Source: Olsenella_K sp050953285 (GTDB lineage: Bacteria > Actinomycetota > Coriobacteriia > Coriobacteriales > Atopobiaceae). From it: a DNA stretch of 64,000 nucleotides. The translations under genes and the position numbers were made by a program. Positions 8,372-17,522 of the stretch are shown here, piece by piece; the stretch's first letter is position 1, and the number at the start of each line of letters is the position of its first letter. Below the pieces are notes generated by a model. The model was not told the origin of the DNA. It saw only the letters and a list, made by a program, of their open reading frames with translations, and ran no database searches. The DNA lies in assembly GCA_050953285.1 (NCBI GenBank), contig JBMNMK010000002.1, positions 1,240,001-1,304,000 of the forward strand, written 5' to 3'.

Positions 8372-9257
8372 GGATCTTTGCCTCCTTCATGGCGGCTTCA
8401 AGGCGCTTGAGACCGCCGTCTGAAATGGGGGTCAGTGGCAGGCGCAAACCGTGTGATATCAGACCCATCATGTGAAGCGCGGCCTTGACAGGAATGGGGT
8501 TTACTTCCGAGAAGAGCGCGTGCACCAAATCTAGTCCCTCCAGCTGGATCTTCCGCGCTGCCGCCACGTCTCCTTGCAGGTAGGTGGCCACCATGGTGTG
8601 AACCAACTCGGGCTGCACGTTGGCCCATACCGAGATAACGCCGGATGCACCGAGCGACATCAAAGGCACCACCATATCGTCGTTGCCACTGAAGAGCTTG
8701 AAGTCATCTGACACGTAGCGCGCAATGTTTGACGCATAAGAAATTGAACCAGAGGCCTCCTTGATACCCAGCACTTTGGGGTGTGTACTCAGGCGCCGCA
8801 CGTTATTCTCGCTGATGGAGCACCCCGTACGTGAGGGTACGTTGTAGAGAATAGAGGGTATATCAACCTGGTCGATCACCGTTAAGAAGTGCTGATAGAT
8901 GCCTTCTTCGTTGGACTTGTTGTAGTAGGGCGTGATGAGCAAGAGCGCGTCAACACCTATCATTTGCAGGCTTTTTGCCTTGTTGAGCGATTCTTTCGTG
9001 GAGTTTGATCCCGCTCCACCAATGACGGGAACGCGTCCGGCCACGCGGTTTACCACGTGCTGGGCCACCGCCACATCTTCGGCATCGGTCATGGTCGATG
9101 ATTCACCTGTGGTACCTAAGACCAAGATGCCGTCCGTCTTGTTGGCAAGGTGAAAATCCACCAGCCTATCGAGCGCGTCGAAATCGATTTCTCCCCGCTC
9201 ATCAAACGGCGTTACCAAGGCAACAATTGAACCTTGCAACTGCGTCACGTCTGCCAT
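8364..9257 (-). CDS. dapA: 4-hydroxy-tetrahydrodipicolinate synthase
   Basis: A 297-residue aldolase-type enzyme condensing pyruvate with aspartate semialdehyde. It shows GTTGESSTM near the N terminus, the catalytic Tyr in YNVPSRTG and the Schiff-base Lys in GIKEASG. ATG 9257 is preferred because AAAGGGG stands 5 bases before it; ATG 9260 and GTG 9272 are also in frame. It follows lysA by about 75 bases and overlaps dapB, so all belong to one riboswitch-led unit. Confidence 0.95.
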   Translation of the reverse strand: MADVTQLQGSIVALVTPFDERGEIDFDALDRLVDFHLANKTDGILVLGTTGESSTMTDAEDVAVAQHVVNRVAGRVPVIGGAGSNSTKESLNKAKSLQMIGVDALLLITPYYNKSNEEGIYQHFLTVIDQVDIPSILYNVPSRTGCSISENNVRRLSTHPKVLGIKEASGSISYASNIARYVSDDFKLFSGNDDMVVPLMSLGASGVISVWANVQPELVHTMVATYLQGDVAAARKIQLEGLDLVHALFSEVNPIPVKAALHMMGLISHGLRLPLTPISDGGLKRLEAAMKEAKILG

Positions 9258-9332
9258 CATAACCCCTTTCACCTGCGCTTATATGCGCTCCTTGAGCCTG
9301 TTTGCGTTCTGAGTGTTTGCGCCCTGTCTTCG

Positions 9333-10667
9333 CTATGCGTAAGTGCCTGCTGAACATTGATCAATGAGTTTTTTGCCCAGCGGCGTGACATCGAGCGTGG
9401 CAAAAAGATCACGTGCGGTCTCCGCGCGCCTAATGAGTCGCGCGCTACCGTCTTTTGTCAGAAGGACTTCCTTAGAGCGCAACTTGCCGTTGTAGTTAAA
9501 GCCCATGGCATGCCCGTGGGCACCCGCGTCATGAATGAAGAGGACATCGCCGACGTGTACCTCAGGCAGCAGGCGATCATGCGCCAACTGATCGGCGTTC
9601 TCACACAGTCCACCCACCACGTTGTAGTACTTCTCGCCCGGTGCATCTTCTTTTCCCATCACGGTGATGTGGTGGTAAGCCCCATACATCATGGGCCGGA
9701 TCAGATCTGCAGAACACGCGTCAACGCCCAGGTAATCCTTATAAGTATGCTTGGTGTGGATGACGCGCGTGATGAGCGCACCTGCCGGCGCCAAGAGCCA
9801 GCGACCGAGCTCCGTCTTGATGGAAAGAGTAAGGCCGCTCGGCTCTATGATGCGCTCGTAGGCTTCCCGCACACCCTGGCCGATGGCCATGATGTCTGCC
9901 GGCTCGTCGCTCGGATCATAGGCAACACCCACGCCGCCCGAAAGATCGACAAAGGTGATATCCACGCCGAGCTCCGCATGAAGCTCAACTACCAGGTGAA
10001 ACAGGCGGGCCGCCAGATCCGGATAGTAGTCATTGCCGAGCGTGTTTGAGGCCAGGAAGGCATGGATGCCAAAATGCTTCACACCCTCGTGCGAAAGCTC
10101 ACGGATAGCAGCTTTTATCTGCTCTTTTGTCATGCCAAACTTGGAATCTTGCGGGTTTCCAATAATGGTATTTTGAGCGGCAACACTGCCGCCGGGATTG
10201 ATACGCACGCAAACCGTCTCTGGAAACGCACCCACGTGCGTCCGCCAGAAATCAATCAGCTCATAGGAATCAAAATTGATGAGCGCGCCGAGCTTGTTGG
10301 CCAGAAGAAAATCCTCCAGTGGCGTGTCGTTTGAGGACAGCATGATGTCGTGCCCGCGCACGCCAACGGCATCTGCCAGCATGAGCTCGGGCGCAGTTGC
10401 GCAGTCACATCCGCAGCCTTCCTCAACAAGGACCGACACAATCTCAGGGTTGGGCGTGGCTTTTACCGCAAAGTATTCTTTAAAGCCCGGGTTCCACGCA
10501 AACGCTTGCGCAAGTGCGCGCATCCGAGAGCGAATCAGCTTCTCACTGTAGAGATGAAGCGGCGTAGGATAGCGTGCGATAATAGCGTCTAACTGGTCTT
10601 TTGTCACAAATGGACGCTTGGCCACAGAGCCTACGGCAGGCGTTTGGCCATACTTGCTGTGTGCCAT
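9333..10667 (-). CDS. lysA: Diaminopimelate decarboxylase
   Basis: A 444-residue PLP enzyme that decarboxylates meso-DAP to L-lysine. It has a fold-type III alanine-racemase-like barrel with the PLP Lys in EYFAVKATPNP, the glycine-rich phosphate site DLSGGVGVAY, and a C-terminal motif GGLCENADQL supplying the active-site Cys. It is somewhat longer than many LysA proteins because of an N-terminal stretch of about 20 residues. AAGGGG precedes the ATG by 6 bases. A lysine riboswitch lies immediately upstream, so expression should fall when lysine is plentiful. Confidence 0.94.
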   Translation of the reverse strand: MAHSKYGQTPAVGSVAKRPFVTKDQLDAIIARYPTPLHLYSEKLIRSRMRALAQAFAWNPGFKEYFAVKATPNPEIVSVLVEEGCGCDCATAPELMLADAVGVRGHDIMLSSNDTPLEDFLLANKLGALINFDSYELIDFWRTHVGAFPETVCVRINPGGSVAAQNTIIGNPQDSKFGMTKEQIKAAIRELSHEGVKHFGIHAFLASNTLGNDYYPDLAARLFHLVVELHAELGVDITFVDLSGGVGVAYDPSDEPADIMAIGQGVREAYERIIEPSGLTLSIKTELGRWLLAPAGALITRVIHTKHTYKDYLGVDACSADLIRPMMYGAYHHITVMGKEDAPGEKYYNVVGGLCENADQLAHDRLLPEVHVGDVLFIHDAGAHGHAMGFNYNGKLRSKEVLLTKDGSARLIRRAETARDLFATLDVTPLGKKLIDQCSAGTYA

Positions 10668-10729
10668 AAGTTCCCCTTACGTCAGGCGCAGGCGCGAAGC
10701 TTACAGACGAGACGTACCCTTATGCACTC

Positions 10730-10895
10730 GCAGTAAGATAGCGCACCTGCACAGGTATGCAGACAGTCATGAGGGTATTTCCCACATGCCCACCCACGCG
10801 CCGCGCCCGGCGCGCAGATTCGGCGAACCTCGCCTCGTACGGGGTCATAACCTGCCGGTTCACCCGCACCCTTCGTGTTCGCTCCTCTATCGTGT
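10730..10895 (-). promoter_or_regulatory. Lysine riboswitch upstream of lysA
   Basis: On the minus strand the P1 strands GATAG (10891-10887) and CTATC (10741-10737) close a ~155-nt domain. Inside are AGAGGAGCGAA at the 5' side, GGCGAGGTTCGCCGAA (10834-10819), a GGGAAATACCC hairpin (10783-10773), GACTGTC (10768-10762) and GCAGGTGCGC next to the closing stem. These are the conserved blocks of the L-box aptamer, in the right order. No intrinsic terminator is evident before lysA, so control of translation or another mechanism is likely. It controls lysA-dapA-dapB-dapH. Confidence 0.9.
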
Positions 10896-10994
10896 GAACC
10901 ACACTAGCACGACATGTTCCATAAGGCGAGAAGTGCTACGCAACGGAAACAAATTCACCACCGGGGCGCTCGCCTGCGTGCGGGCTGCCGCATG

Positions 10995-11046
10995 CCGCCA
11001 ACCTGCGGCATTGCGCACCTCCAACACCGCCAACCTGCGGCATTGC
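10995..11046. repeat. Two copies of a 20-bp hairpin-forming repeat
   Basis: CCGCCAACCTGCGGCATTGC occurs at 10995-11014 and again, identical, at 11027-11046, a 32-bp period. Each copy can fold as CCGC-CAACCT-GCGG (TGCCGC/GCGGCA in the first). They lie just past the dapL-type gene stop and before the riboswitch leader, so they may attenuate or terminate transcription from patA-dapL. No U tract follows. Confidence 0.7.
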
Positions 11047-11055
11047 ACGCTGCAG

Positions 11056-12225
11056 CTACGGCATGCGGATGAGACGCTTGTAGGCTTGAAGCCCCGTGAG
11101 CAGGATCTTCTCGTCAAAGGTAAACGCATTTGAGTGCAGAGGGATGCCAGTACCGGTGCCTAAGAGCAGAAACACGCCCGGCAAAGTGCGCTGGTAAAAC
11201 GCAAAGTCCTCGGCTATCAAGAGGGGATGTGCAAGCTCGGTGAGCTCTGGCAGCGTGCGCTTGGCACGCGCATAGAGCGCCTCATCGTTAACCACCGGCG
11301 GATAGCCTTCGGAAAACTCCATGGTGGCGCTGCATCCAAAACGCTGAGCGCTCTCTTCCGCCAGGCGCGGAAGCTCGTGCATCAAATGCGTGCCCATCTC
11401 AACAGAAAACGTGCGCAGGCTTCCTTCCAGCCGTGCCACATCTGCAATCTGGTTTCTGACGCTTCCTGCCAACTCATGGCCAAATCGCAGCACACACGGC
11501 TCAGACGTGGCACACGTATCCAGGTATGCGTAGAGATTTAGCAGCGTCTGAGCACTTGCCAAGAGTGCATCTTTTCCCTGCTCAGCCTTGGCAATATGCG
11601 TCGATACACCACGTACGGTGAGATTGGTTTCATTGCTTGCTGCCAGAAGCGCGCCCGGTCTACTTGCAATCTGTCCTTGGGGCAAATCTGGCCACAGGTG
11701 AAAACCGAAGATGCAATCCACCTGATGCGCCTGAAAAACGCCCGATTCACAGATAAAGCGCGCGCCGCCGGTGGTTTCCTCCGCTGGCTGAAAGACGATG
11801 AGGACATTGCGCACCATCTCAGCCATATGGGCCGCTACGTGCTGTGCTAAGGCTAAGGCCATGGCCATATGCCCATCGTGGCCGCAGGCATGCATGCAGC
11901 CTGCGTGCTCACTCGCAAAGGCAACGCCCGTTTCCTCACACACGGGAAGGGCGTCCATATCAGTTCTGACCGCGCAGGTCTTCTCTTTTCCGACATCAAA
12001 AAAGCAACAGAGAGCAGAGCGGGTGGGCGAGAAGACCGTGATGCGGGGATCGGCTTCAAGCGGTCGAAGTTTCTCGCCTATGTAGGAGAGCGTCTGCGGC
12101 AGCTCAAACTCAAGCTCAGGGATGCGGTGGAGATCTCGGCGATAGCAGGTGAGCAGCGCCAGCTCCGCCGCCTCTTGGCTCGCACCCGCTGCAGATACAC
12201 CTTCTGACATAGGCTTTTTATCCAT
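11056..12225 (-). CDS. M20 family amidohydrolase, probable N-acetyldiaminopimelate deacetylase
   Basis: A 389-residue metallopeptidase-like amidohydrolase. Metal ligands are visible in CMHACGHDGHMAMAL and QPAEETTGGARFI, with the closing LPGVFLLLGTG and LHSNAFTFDE typical of the M20D (hippurate hydrolase/DapL) group. Most M20D members have variable substrates. Here the context (TGATG overlap with a PatA-like aminotransferase, next to lysA-dapABH with DapH) makes N-acetyl-LL-DAP the likely substrate, completing the acetylase route. Confidence 0.85.
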   Translation of the reverse strand: MDKKPMSEGVSAAGASQEAAELALLTCYRRDLHRIPELEFELPQTLSYIGEKLRPLEADPRITVFSPTRSALCCFFDVGKEKTCAVRTDMDALPVCEETGVAFASEHAGCMHACGHDGHMAMALALAQHVAAHMAEMVRNVLIVFQPAEETTGGARFICESGVFQAHQVDCIFGFHLWPDLPQGQIASRPGALLAASNETNLTVRGVSTHIAKAEQGKDALLASAQTLLNLYAYLDTCATSEPCVLRFGHELAGSVRNQIADVARLEGSLRTFSVEMGTHLMHELPRLAEESAQRFGCSATMEFSEGYPPVVNDEALYARAKRTLPELTELAHPLLIAEDFAFYQRTLPGVFLLLGTGTGIPLHSNAFTFDEKILLTGLQAYKRLIRMP

Positions 12226-13376
12226 CAGTGCACCTTTCTCTGACTTTTGACAAAGTGCTCAAGCCGCTCAAGACCGCTGGTGAGCACAGGCTTTGAGCAG
12301 GCAAAGCTCAGCCGGACGTAGTGCTCAGCACCAAAGTAGACGCCTGGCACCAACGCCACGCCCGCCTCGCGGATGGCGCGCTCGCAGAACTCCTCTGACG
12401 ACATGTCAAATTCACGTATGCACGGGAATGCATAAAATGCGCCGTCAGGCGTTGTTGCCAGAAGGTGCATGGCGCACAGGCGCTCTGCCACCAGATCTCT
12501 TTTTTCCTGATACTGCAAGACCAGAGGGGCAACATCTTGTTTGAGCGCAACTTGGGCCGCATGCTGCACAAACGCCGGCACGGAGCTCACGTAATACTGA
12601 TGGATTTTGGCGGCTTCTTCCATGAGGGCGCCAGGTCCTATAAGCCAACCCAAGCGCCACCCGCACATGGCATAGGGCTTAGAGAAGCTTCCCACCACCA
12701 GCGTGCGGTCGGCAAGTTCTGGGTGCCGCTCGGAGAAGCGCTGGTATTTGGGCGTATAGACCAGCTTTGCGTAGACGTCGTCGCACACGACAAACAGGTC
12801 CTTCTCGCCCGCGACAGCAGCTATGGCATCGAGGCTTGCGGAGTTCAGCACAGAACCAGAGGGGTTGTTGGGAGAACACAACACGATAGCCTTACAGCGC
12901 GGCCCCACCACAGACGAGAGCGCCTCATAGCTCACCTGAAAGCCCGACGGCGCCGTGTCAAGTCGCTTGACCACGCCGCGGTTGAGCACCACGAGCGATT
13001 CATAGAGAGAAAACGCAGGGCTCAGAATCACCACTTCATCTCCCGGATTGAGCATGAGCGCACATGCTACCGCGAGAGCTTCTGTAGCCCCAGCCGTCAC
13101 AATCACGTTTTCTGGGCGAGAAAGGCTTTGAGGCAGAGAGCTTGACTCAAACTGCGCTATGGCCTCACGCAGGAAGTCATATCCCCTGTTGGGAGGATAG
13201 TGCGTATAGTCTGCCGCCAAATCTTGCGTGACCTCCGCCTTGATTGTGTCTGCGGTAGCATCGGCAGGCTCACCTAACGTGAGGGGTATGCAGCCAGGCG
13301 TCTTGGCAGCCAGCTGCGTAAACCTTCTAATACCCGATGGCATAAGGTGGGAGAGCTGCTCATTTATGGTGGGCAC
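12225..13376 (-). CDS. patA: Class I/II aminotransferase, probable N-acetyl-LL-DAP aminotransferase
   Basis: A 383-residue fold-type I PLP aminotransferase. It has AGATEAL for phosphate binding, CSPNNPSGS, DDVYAKLVY and the PLP Lys in VVGSFSKPYAMCGWRLGW. GTG 13376 is taken as the start because AAGGAGG lies 5 bases before it; an ATG at 13406 is in frame but has a weak site and would include that SD. The stop overlaps the deacetylase start (TGATG). The role in DAP synthesis is inferred from context. Confidence 0.86.
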   Translation of the reverse strand: MPTINEQLSHLMPSGIRRFTQLAAKTPGCIPLTLGEPADATADTIKAEVTQDLAADYTHYPPNRGYDFLREAIAQFESSSLPQSLSRPENVIVTAGATEALAVACALMLNPGDEVVILSPAFSLYESLVVLNRGVVKRLDTAPSGFQVSYEALSSVVGPRCKAIVLCSPNNPSGSVLNSASLDAIAAVAGEKDLFVVCDDVYAKLVYTPKYQRFSERHPELADRTLVVGSFSKPYAMCGWRLGWLIGPGALMEEAAKIHQYYVSSVPAFVQHAAQVALKQDVAPLVLQYQEKRDLVAERLCAMHLLATTPDGAFYAFPCIREFDMSSEEFCERAIREAGVALVPGVYFGAEHYVRLSFACSKPVLTSGLERLEHFVKSQRKVH

Positions 13377-13490
13377 AAAGACCTCCTTCAAGGCATCAAA
13401 CATCATGCAGTCATCCTAACCTCAAGAGTTTGCCGCCGCATTAACAATCTTGTCTTCGATCTTGATTTATTGTTATTCATTAAATATATA

Positions 13491-13519
13491 TTGATAAACG
13501 ATAAATTTTCGGCTATGAT
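13491..13519 (+). promoter_or_regulatory. Strong sigma-70 type promoter of the DUF2975 operon
   Basis: TTGATA at 13491-13496 and TATGAT at 13514-13519 are separated by 17 bases in a markedly AT-rich stretch. They lie about 35 bases before the DUF2975 start. The -35 region includes a GATAAA direct repeat that could bind the XRE regulator encoded downstream. Confidence 0.75.
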
Positions 13520-13553
13520 TCCCGTATGATCCAACGTGAAAGTGAGGTCTCAT

Positions 13554-14015
13554 ATGTCTAACAGAGTGCTCGCAGCCACCTTGAAATGTGCCGATATTGC
13601 CTGCGTGATTGCCATACTATTCGTGGCTCGAAATGTCCTTCCGAGCGCAGTTAATACTGGAAATGTGCCGGAAGCAGCACCGTTTGCTTTTATGGTTGGC
13701 TGCGCGCCGCTCCTCTATATAGCGCTGGTGGCATATAAGCTTTTTGGCTGTATTGGAAACGATGAAACATTTACCTCCGCAAACGCTCGCAGTCTCAAGG
13801 TAATCAGCATAGCGTCTGCCATAAGCGCTTCAATCTGGGCGATATTCATCATCTTATGTGCGCTCGTCACTCCTTACGGCAGCACTTTTGCCATGTATGC
13901 TTCGCTTTCTGTTGCACTGATCTTCACCTTTACGCTTGCCATGGTATCTTTTGCTCTCGCAATTTTAACTGAGCGCGCCTCTGATATAAAATCTGAAAAC
14001 GATATGACGGTGTAG
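13554..14015 (+). CDS. DUF2975 family membrane protein
   Basis: A 153-residue protein with four predicted membrane segments arranged in two pairs, the usual DUF2975 layout. The start at 13554 is chosen for the TGAGGT site upstream; an in-frame GTG-type start at 13536 is less likely. One base separates its stop from an XRE regulator start, a pairing seen repeatedly for DUF2975. Function is unknown. Confidence 0.85.
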   Translation: MSNRVLAATLKCADIACVIAILFVARNVLPSAVNTGNVPEAAPFAFMVGCAPLLYIALVAYKLFGCIGNDETFTSANARSLKVISIASAISASIWAIFIILCALVTPYGSTFAMYASLSVALIFTFTLAMVSFALAILTERASDIKSENDMTV

Positions 14016-14016
14016 C

Positions 14017-14241
14017 ATGGGACATATAGAAGTTAACTTGGATGTCATTCTGGCAAAGCGGCACATGACACTCACCGAGCTCTCCCAGCGCGTTGGAATC
14101 ACCGTGCCCAACCTTTCCAATCTAAAGACCGGCAAGGCCAAAGCCATCCGCTTTTCCACCTTGGCTGCCCTCTGTCAGGAGCTGGATTGTCAGCCCGCAG
14201 ATCTCTTGCGCTTTGTAAATGAGGATTCACCCATTTCATAA
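14017..14241 (+). CDS. XRE/Cro-CI type small transcriptional regulator
   Basis: A 74-residue protein consisting almost wholly of an HTH_3/HTH_26 domain: LDVILAKRHMTLTELSQRVG, the recognition region ITVPNLSNLKTGKAKAIRFS, then LAALCQELDCQPADLLRF. It is the partner of the upstream DUF2975 protein and presumably controls the operon. It is followed closely by a DUF4173 gene. Confidence 0.92.
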   Translation: MGHIEVNLDVILAKRHMTLTELSQRVGITVPNLSNLKTGKAKAIRFSTLAALCQELDCQPADLLRFVNEDSPIS

Positions 14242-14269
14242 GCTCGATCTCACAAGAAAGGAAAACAAC

Positions 14270-15853
14270 ATGACGAGCACGCAGCAGAAGGGCTCAGCCG
14301 AGCCTGTAGAAATCACTTACCAAAATTCTCCAGATAAGGCCAGTTCTTTGGATGCACCTAAAAGCGCAGCGGCCTCGCAGGACGACAAACCCAACGACCC
14401 CAAGGAACATAAGGCAGCAAGAAGGAACCAGCTGGGAAAACTCACTGCCGTACAAACAGTTCCGCTGCTGGTAGGAATACTTATTTGTTCAGCTGCTTTA
14501 GGAATCTTCTGGGGTATATGTGTCCATGAAGAGTTGCTCTCATGCATCTTTATCCTTTTGGGTGGCTGGGCATTTACCCTCTCAATCCTCGGTTTTTTTG
14601 CGGCATTTCTCAGCTTTGCTGCCCTTTCTGGAAAGCTCAAACGCACCGGCCCCGGCACACTTCTTACACTGACAGCTACCGTGCTTGCAAGTTTTGTACC
14701 TGCCATCAATGCAAACTTCAGCGTGCGCATACTAGGAGCATTTGTTTTGGGCATCCTTTGCATTATGTGCTTTTGGATGATAGCCACGGAGCACAAAACG
14801 TGGCATATAGCCGTGGCTGATATCCTCTCTGCGCTGGGCTTTTTCTTCTCTTCCCAGCTGTCAAACCTCCATCTTTTTTGTCATCTCAAGCTTAAAAGAG
14901 GGAAAAGTATGTCTTCTATACTTGGAGGTCTTGCGTGTACAACCGCCATCTTAGCGGTTGTGATACCCCTTCTCAGCAGGGCAGATTCCTACTTTTTGGC
15001 ACTTGTGGAACAGCTCATTCCCGCTGATACAGAAGAACTCATTCCAAACCTTATACGCCTTGCACGCATCATCATATGCACGGCTATCTGCGCATCTCTT
15101 TTAGCGACCTCACTCACGGAGCCATGTGCACCAAAGCCCGTGACTCAACGCAGGAAAAAGAGTGCAACTCCACTTGCTATCGGGATCGTTCTTGCCGCTC
15201 TTGACCTTTGCTATCTCATCTTTATTGCCACGTCCATCCAGCACCTCTTTGGAGCTGCGCACACACAAACGCTTGCCATCTATGCGCGTTCTGGCTTCTT
15301 TGAGCTTATGGGTGTAGCGACAATAAACCTCGTCGTTATAGGTGTTGTGTTTCAGGTACAAAAAAGCCACGACAACACAGCTTTGCTCGCCCTCAAACTG
15401 ATGCTGGTGCTCACTACCATCATCATGCTTGGATCTGCTGCATGGCGCATGAGTCTCTATGTCTCTGAATACGGCCTTTCCTTACTGCGCCTTGCCACCT
15501 TTTGGTCTATGGCAACCATCGCCGTGCTGTTTGTGCTTATCACCTATAAGATCTTTCATCCTGCAAGCGCCATCTTCTCTGCGGCATGCGCAGCACTCGT
15601 GGTAGCATGGCTGAGTTTTGCCCTCATGCGGCCTGCAGCACTCGTGGCTACCCACAATATGGACGCATATCTCAGTCATGCCACTGAACACCTTGATAGC
15701 AGCTACTTTATAGAGCTTGGACCTGATGCGCTTGTGGCGCTCGACAAGCTCAACGACAAGACTGATATCCACTACGCAGAGATACAGAGTGCTCGCCTTG
15801 AGCTTTCCCTCGAACGCAGCGCTACGCCCTGGCAGAGACGTAGCATCCTATAG
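14270..15853 (+). CDS. DUF4173/DUF4153-like integral membrane protein
   Basis: A 527-residue protein. A charged N-terminal segment of about 60 residues precedes roughly eleven or twelve hydrophobic helices. The region LIFIATSIQHLFGA followed by YARSGFFELMGVATINLVVI matches the conserved core of DUF4173 proteins. A short soluble tail (HYAEIQSARLELSLE) ends it. AAGAAAGGA precedes ATG 14270. It lies third in the DUF2975/XRE operon. Function is unknown. Confidence 0.82.
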   Translation: MTSTQQKGSAEPVEITYQNSPDKASSLDAPKSAAASQDDKPNDPKEHKAARRNQLGKLTAVQTVPLLVGILICSAALGIFWGICVHEELLSCIFILLGGWAFTLSILGFFAAFLSFAALSGKLKRTGPGTLLTLTATVLASFVPAINANFSVRILGAFVLGILCIMCFWMIATEHKTWHIAVADILSALGFFFSSQLSNLHLFCHLKLKRGKSMSSILGGLACTTAILAVVIPLLSRADSYFLALVEQLIPADTEELIPNLIRLARIIICTAICASLLATSLTEPCAPKPVTQRRKKSATPLAIGIVLAALDLCYLIFIATSIQHLFGAAHTQTLAIYARSGFFELMGVATINLVVIGVVFQVQKSHDNTALLALKLMLVLTTIIMLGSAAWRMSLYVSEYGLSLLRLATFWSMATIAVLFVLITYKIFHPASAIFSAACAALVVAWLSFALMRPAALVATHNMDAYLSHATEHLDSSYFIELGPDALVALDKLNDKTDIHYAEIQSARLELSLERSATPWQRRSIL

Positions 15854-15901
15854 GCACTCTGACTCCTTGAGTCTTGCGAAGACATAGGGCTTTTATACTC
15901 A

Positions 15902-15925
15902 GGCCGCGCCCTTTTGGACGCGGCC
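15902..15925. terminator. GC-rich hairpin between convergent DUF4173 and gatB genes
   Basis: GGCCGCG (15902-15908) pairs with CGCGGCC (15919-15925) around a 10-base loop. It stands between the stops of two convergent genes and probably terminates both. Neither side has a long U tract, so efficiency is uncertain. Confidence 0.6.
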
Positions 15926-15953
15926 GTATGCATACAGTACGGTCAGTTATCAG

Positions 15954-17522
15954 CTATCCTTCCAGGCGCGCGCTCAAGAGCTGGTTGAAGAGCTTGGGAT
16001 TGCCCTTCACGCCCGCAGCTTTGCTCGCCTTCATGCACTGGCCAACCAGATATCCCACCACTTTCTTGTTGCCCGCGCGATACTGTTCTACCTGGTCAGT
16101 GCAGGTATTCAACACCTGATCAACCACCGGCTCCAACGCAGAGGTGTCCGTGGTCTGCCGCATGCCACGCTCATCGACCACGCGCTCAGGATCTATGTCC
16201 TTGCCGTCCACGGCCTCAAGCACTTCTCGCGCCTGAGCAAAGCTGATGGCATCTTGCGATAAAAGACGTGCAATAGAGGCAATTTGCGCTGCCGTGAGCT
16301 GGTCAAATGCTGGCAGCAAGTTCACCACCACATTGGCTACCGTCTGCTGCGCCTTGCCCTCAACCTGCGCCACCGCTTCCTCAAAGAGCGCCGCATAGGC
16401 AGGATCAGCTGCAATCTGTGCCGCGTCAGCCTTCTTCAGGCCAAAGGTTGCCATATAGCGCTCACGCTTGGCATCGGGGAGCTCAGGGATCCTGCTCTTG
16501 CAGTCCTCAATGAACTCGTCGCTCAGATCAAACGGCGCAAGGTCAGGATCGGGCATCATACGATAGTCGTCTGCCGTCTCCTTGACACGCATCACAATAG
16601 TGCGCTTACGGTTGGGCTCCCAGTGACGCGTCTCCTGGTAGATGATGCCGCCCTCCTCAAGCACTTCAGCCTGGCGGCAAATCTCATACTCAAGGCCATC
16701 GTGGAGACTCTTGAAGGAGTTGATATTTTTGAGCTCCGTCTTGGTACCCAGCTCTGTGGTGCCTCGGCGCCGCAAGGAGACATTGCCGTCGCAGCGCATG
16801 GATCCGCTTTCCAAGGAGCAGTCAGAAATGCCCAGCGTACGGAAGGTCTGCTGCAACTTTTCCATGAACAGACGTGCCTCTTCTGGCGTGCGCAGATCTG
16901 GCTCGGTCACCAGCTCAATGAGCGGTGTTCCGCAGCGGTTATAGTCAATCAACGACTCGGTTGCAGAAGCAATGCGACCTTCCTCGCCACCCACATGCAC
17001 CATCTTGGCGGCGTCTTCTTCCATGTGGATGCGCAAGATACGGATAGGCACGGTATATGATCCGTCCTCACGCTTGTTCACCACAACGGGATGTGCCACA
17101 TCATGGGCACTTACCGTATCCGTTCCTGTCTCAACCCCATCTGGCCGCTCGCATGCGCCTTCTCCTGCTACCTCAAGATCGAGATGCCCATACATGCAGA
17201 AGGCCACCGGTCCTTGCGTGGTCTGGAAGTTCTTGGACATATCTGGATAGAAGTAGTGCTTGCGGTAGAACATGGAGTGCTTTTGTATCTCACAGTTGGT
17301 GGCAAGGCCTGCCATCACAATGCTCTGGATGGCCTTCTTGTTGGGAACCGGCAGAGCACCTGGCATGCCCAAGCACACGGGGCACACATTGGTGTTGGGC
17401 TCGTCGGAGTGGCTGAGCTTGCAGTTGCAGAACATCTTGGTCTCAAGCGTGGTCAGCTCAGTGTGAACCTCAAGACCGATGACCGCTTCCCAGTCCTTCA
17501 GTACCTCCTCTAGGCTCTTCAC
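15954..17522 (-). CDS. gatB: Asp-tRNA(Asn)/Glu-tRNA(Gln) amidotransferase subunit B
   Basis: A 522-residue tRNA-binding and kinase subunit of GatCAB, which converts Glu-tRNA(Gln) and Asp-tRNA(Asn) to their amide forms. It has the N-terminal IGLEVHTELTT, the Cys cluster FCNCKLSH...NVCPVCLGMPG for zinc, and the C-terminal YqeY-like domain ending GNPKLFNQLL. Translation begins at GTG 17522, which overlaps the gatA stop (GTGA), with GGGAGG upstream. Confidence 0.97.
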   Translation of the reverse strand: MKSLEEVLKDWEAVIGLEVHTELTTLETKMFCNCKLSHSDEPNTNVCPVCLGMPGALPVPNKKAIQSIVMAGLATNCEIQKHSMFYRKHYFYPDMSKNFQTTQGPVAFCMYGHLDLEVAGEGACERPDGVETGTDTVSAHDVAHPVVVNKREDGSYTVPIRILRIHMEEDAAKMVHVGGEEGRIASATESLIDYNRCGTPLIELVTEPDLRTPEEARLFMEKLQQTFRTLGISDCSLESGSMRCDGNVSLRRRGTTELGTKTELKNINSFKSLHDGLEYEICRQAEVLEEGGIIYQETRHWEPNRKRTIVMRVKETADDYRMMPDPDLAPFDLSDEFIEDCKSRIPELPDAKRERYMATFGLKKADAAQIAADPAYAALFEEAVAQVEGKAQQTVANVVVNLLPAFDQLTAAQIASIARLLSQDAISFAQAREVLEAVDGKDIDPERVVDERGMRQTTDTSALEPVVDQVLNTCTDQVEQYRAGNKKVVGYLVGQCMKASKAAGVKGNPKLFNQLLSARLEG

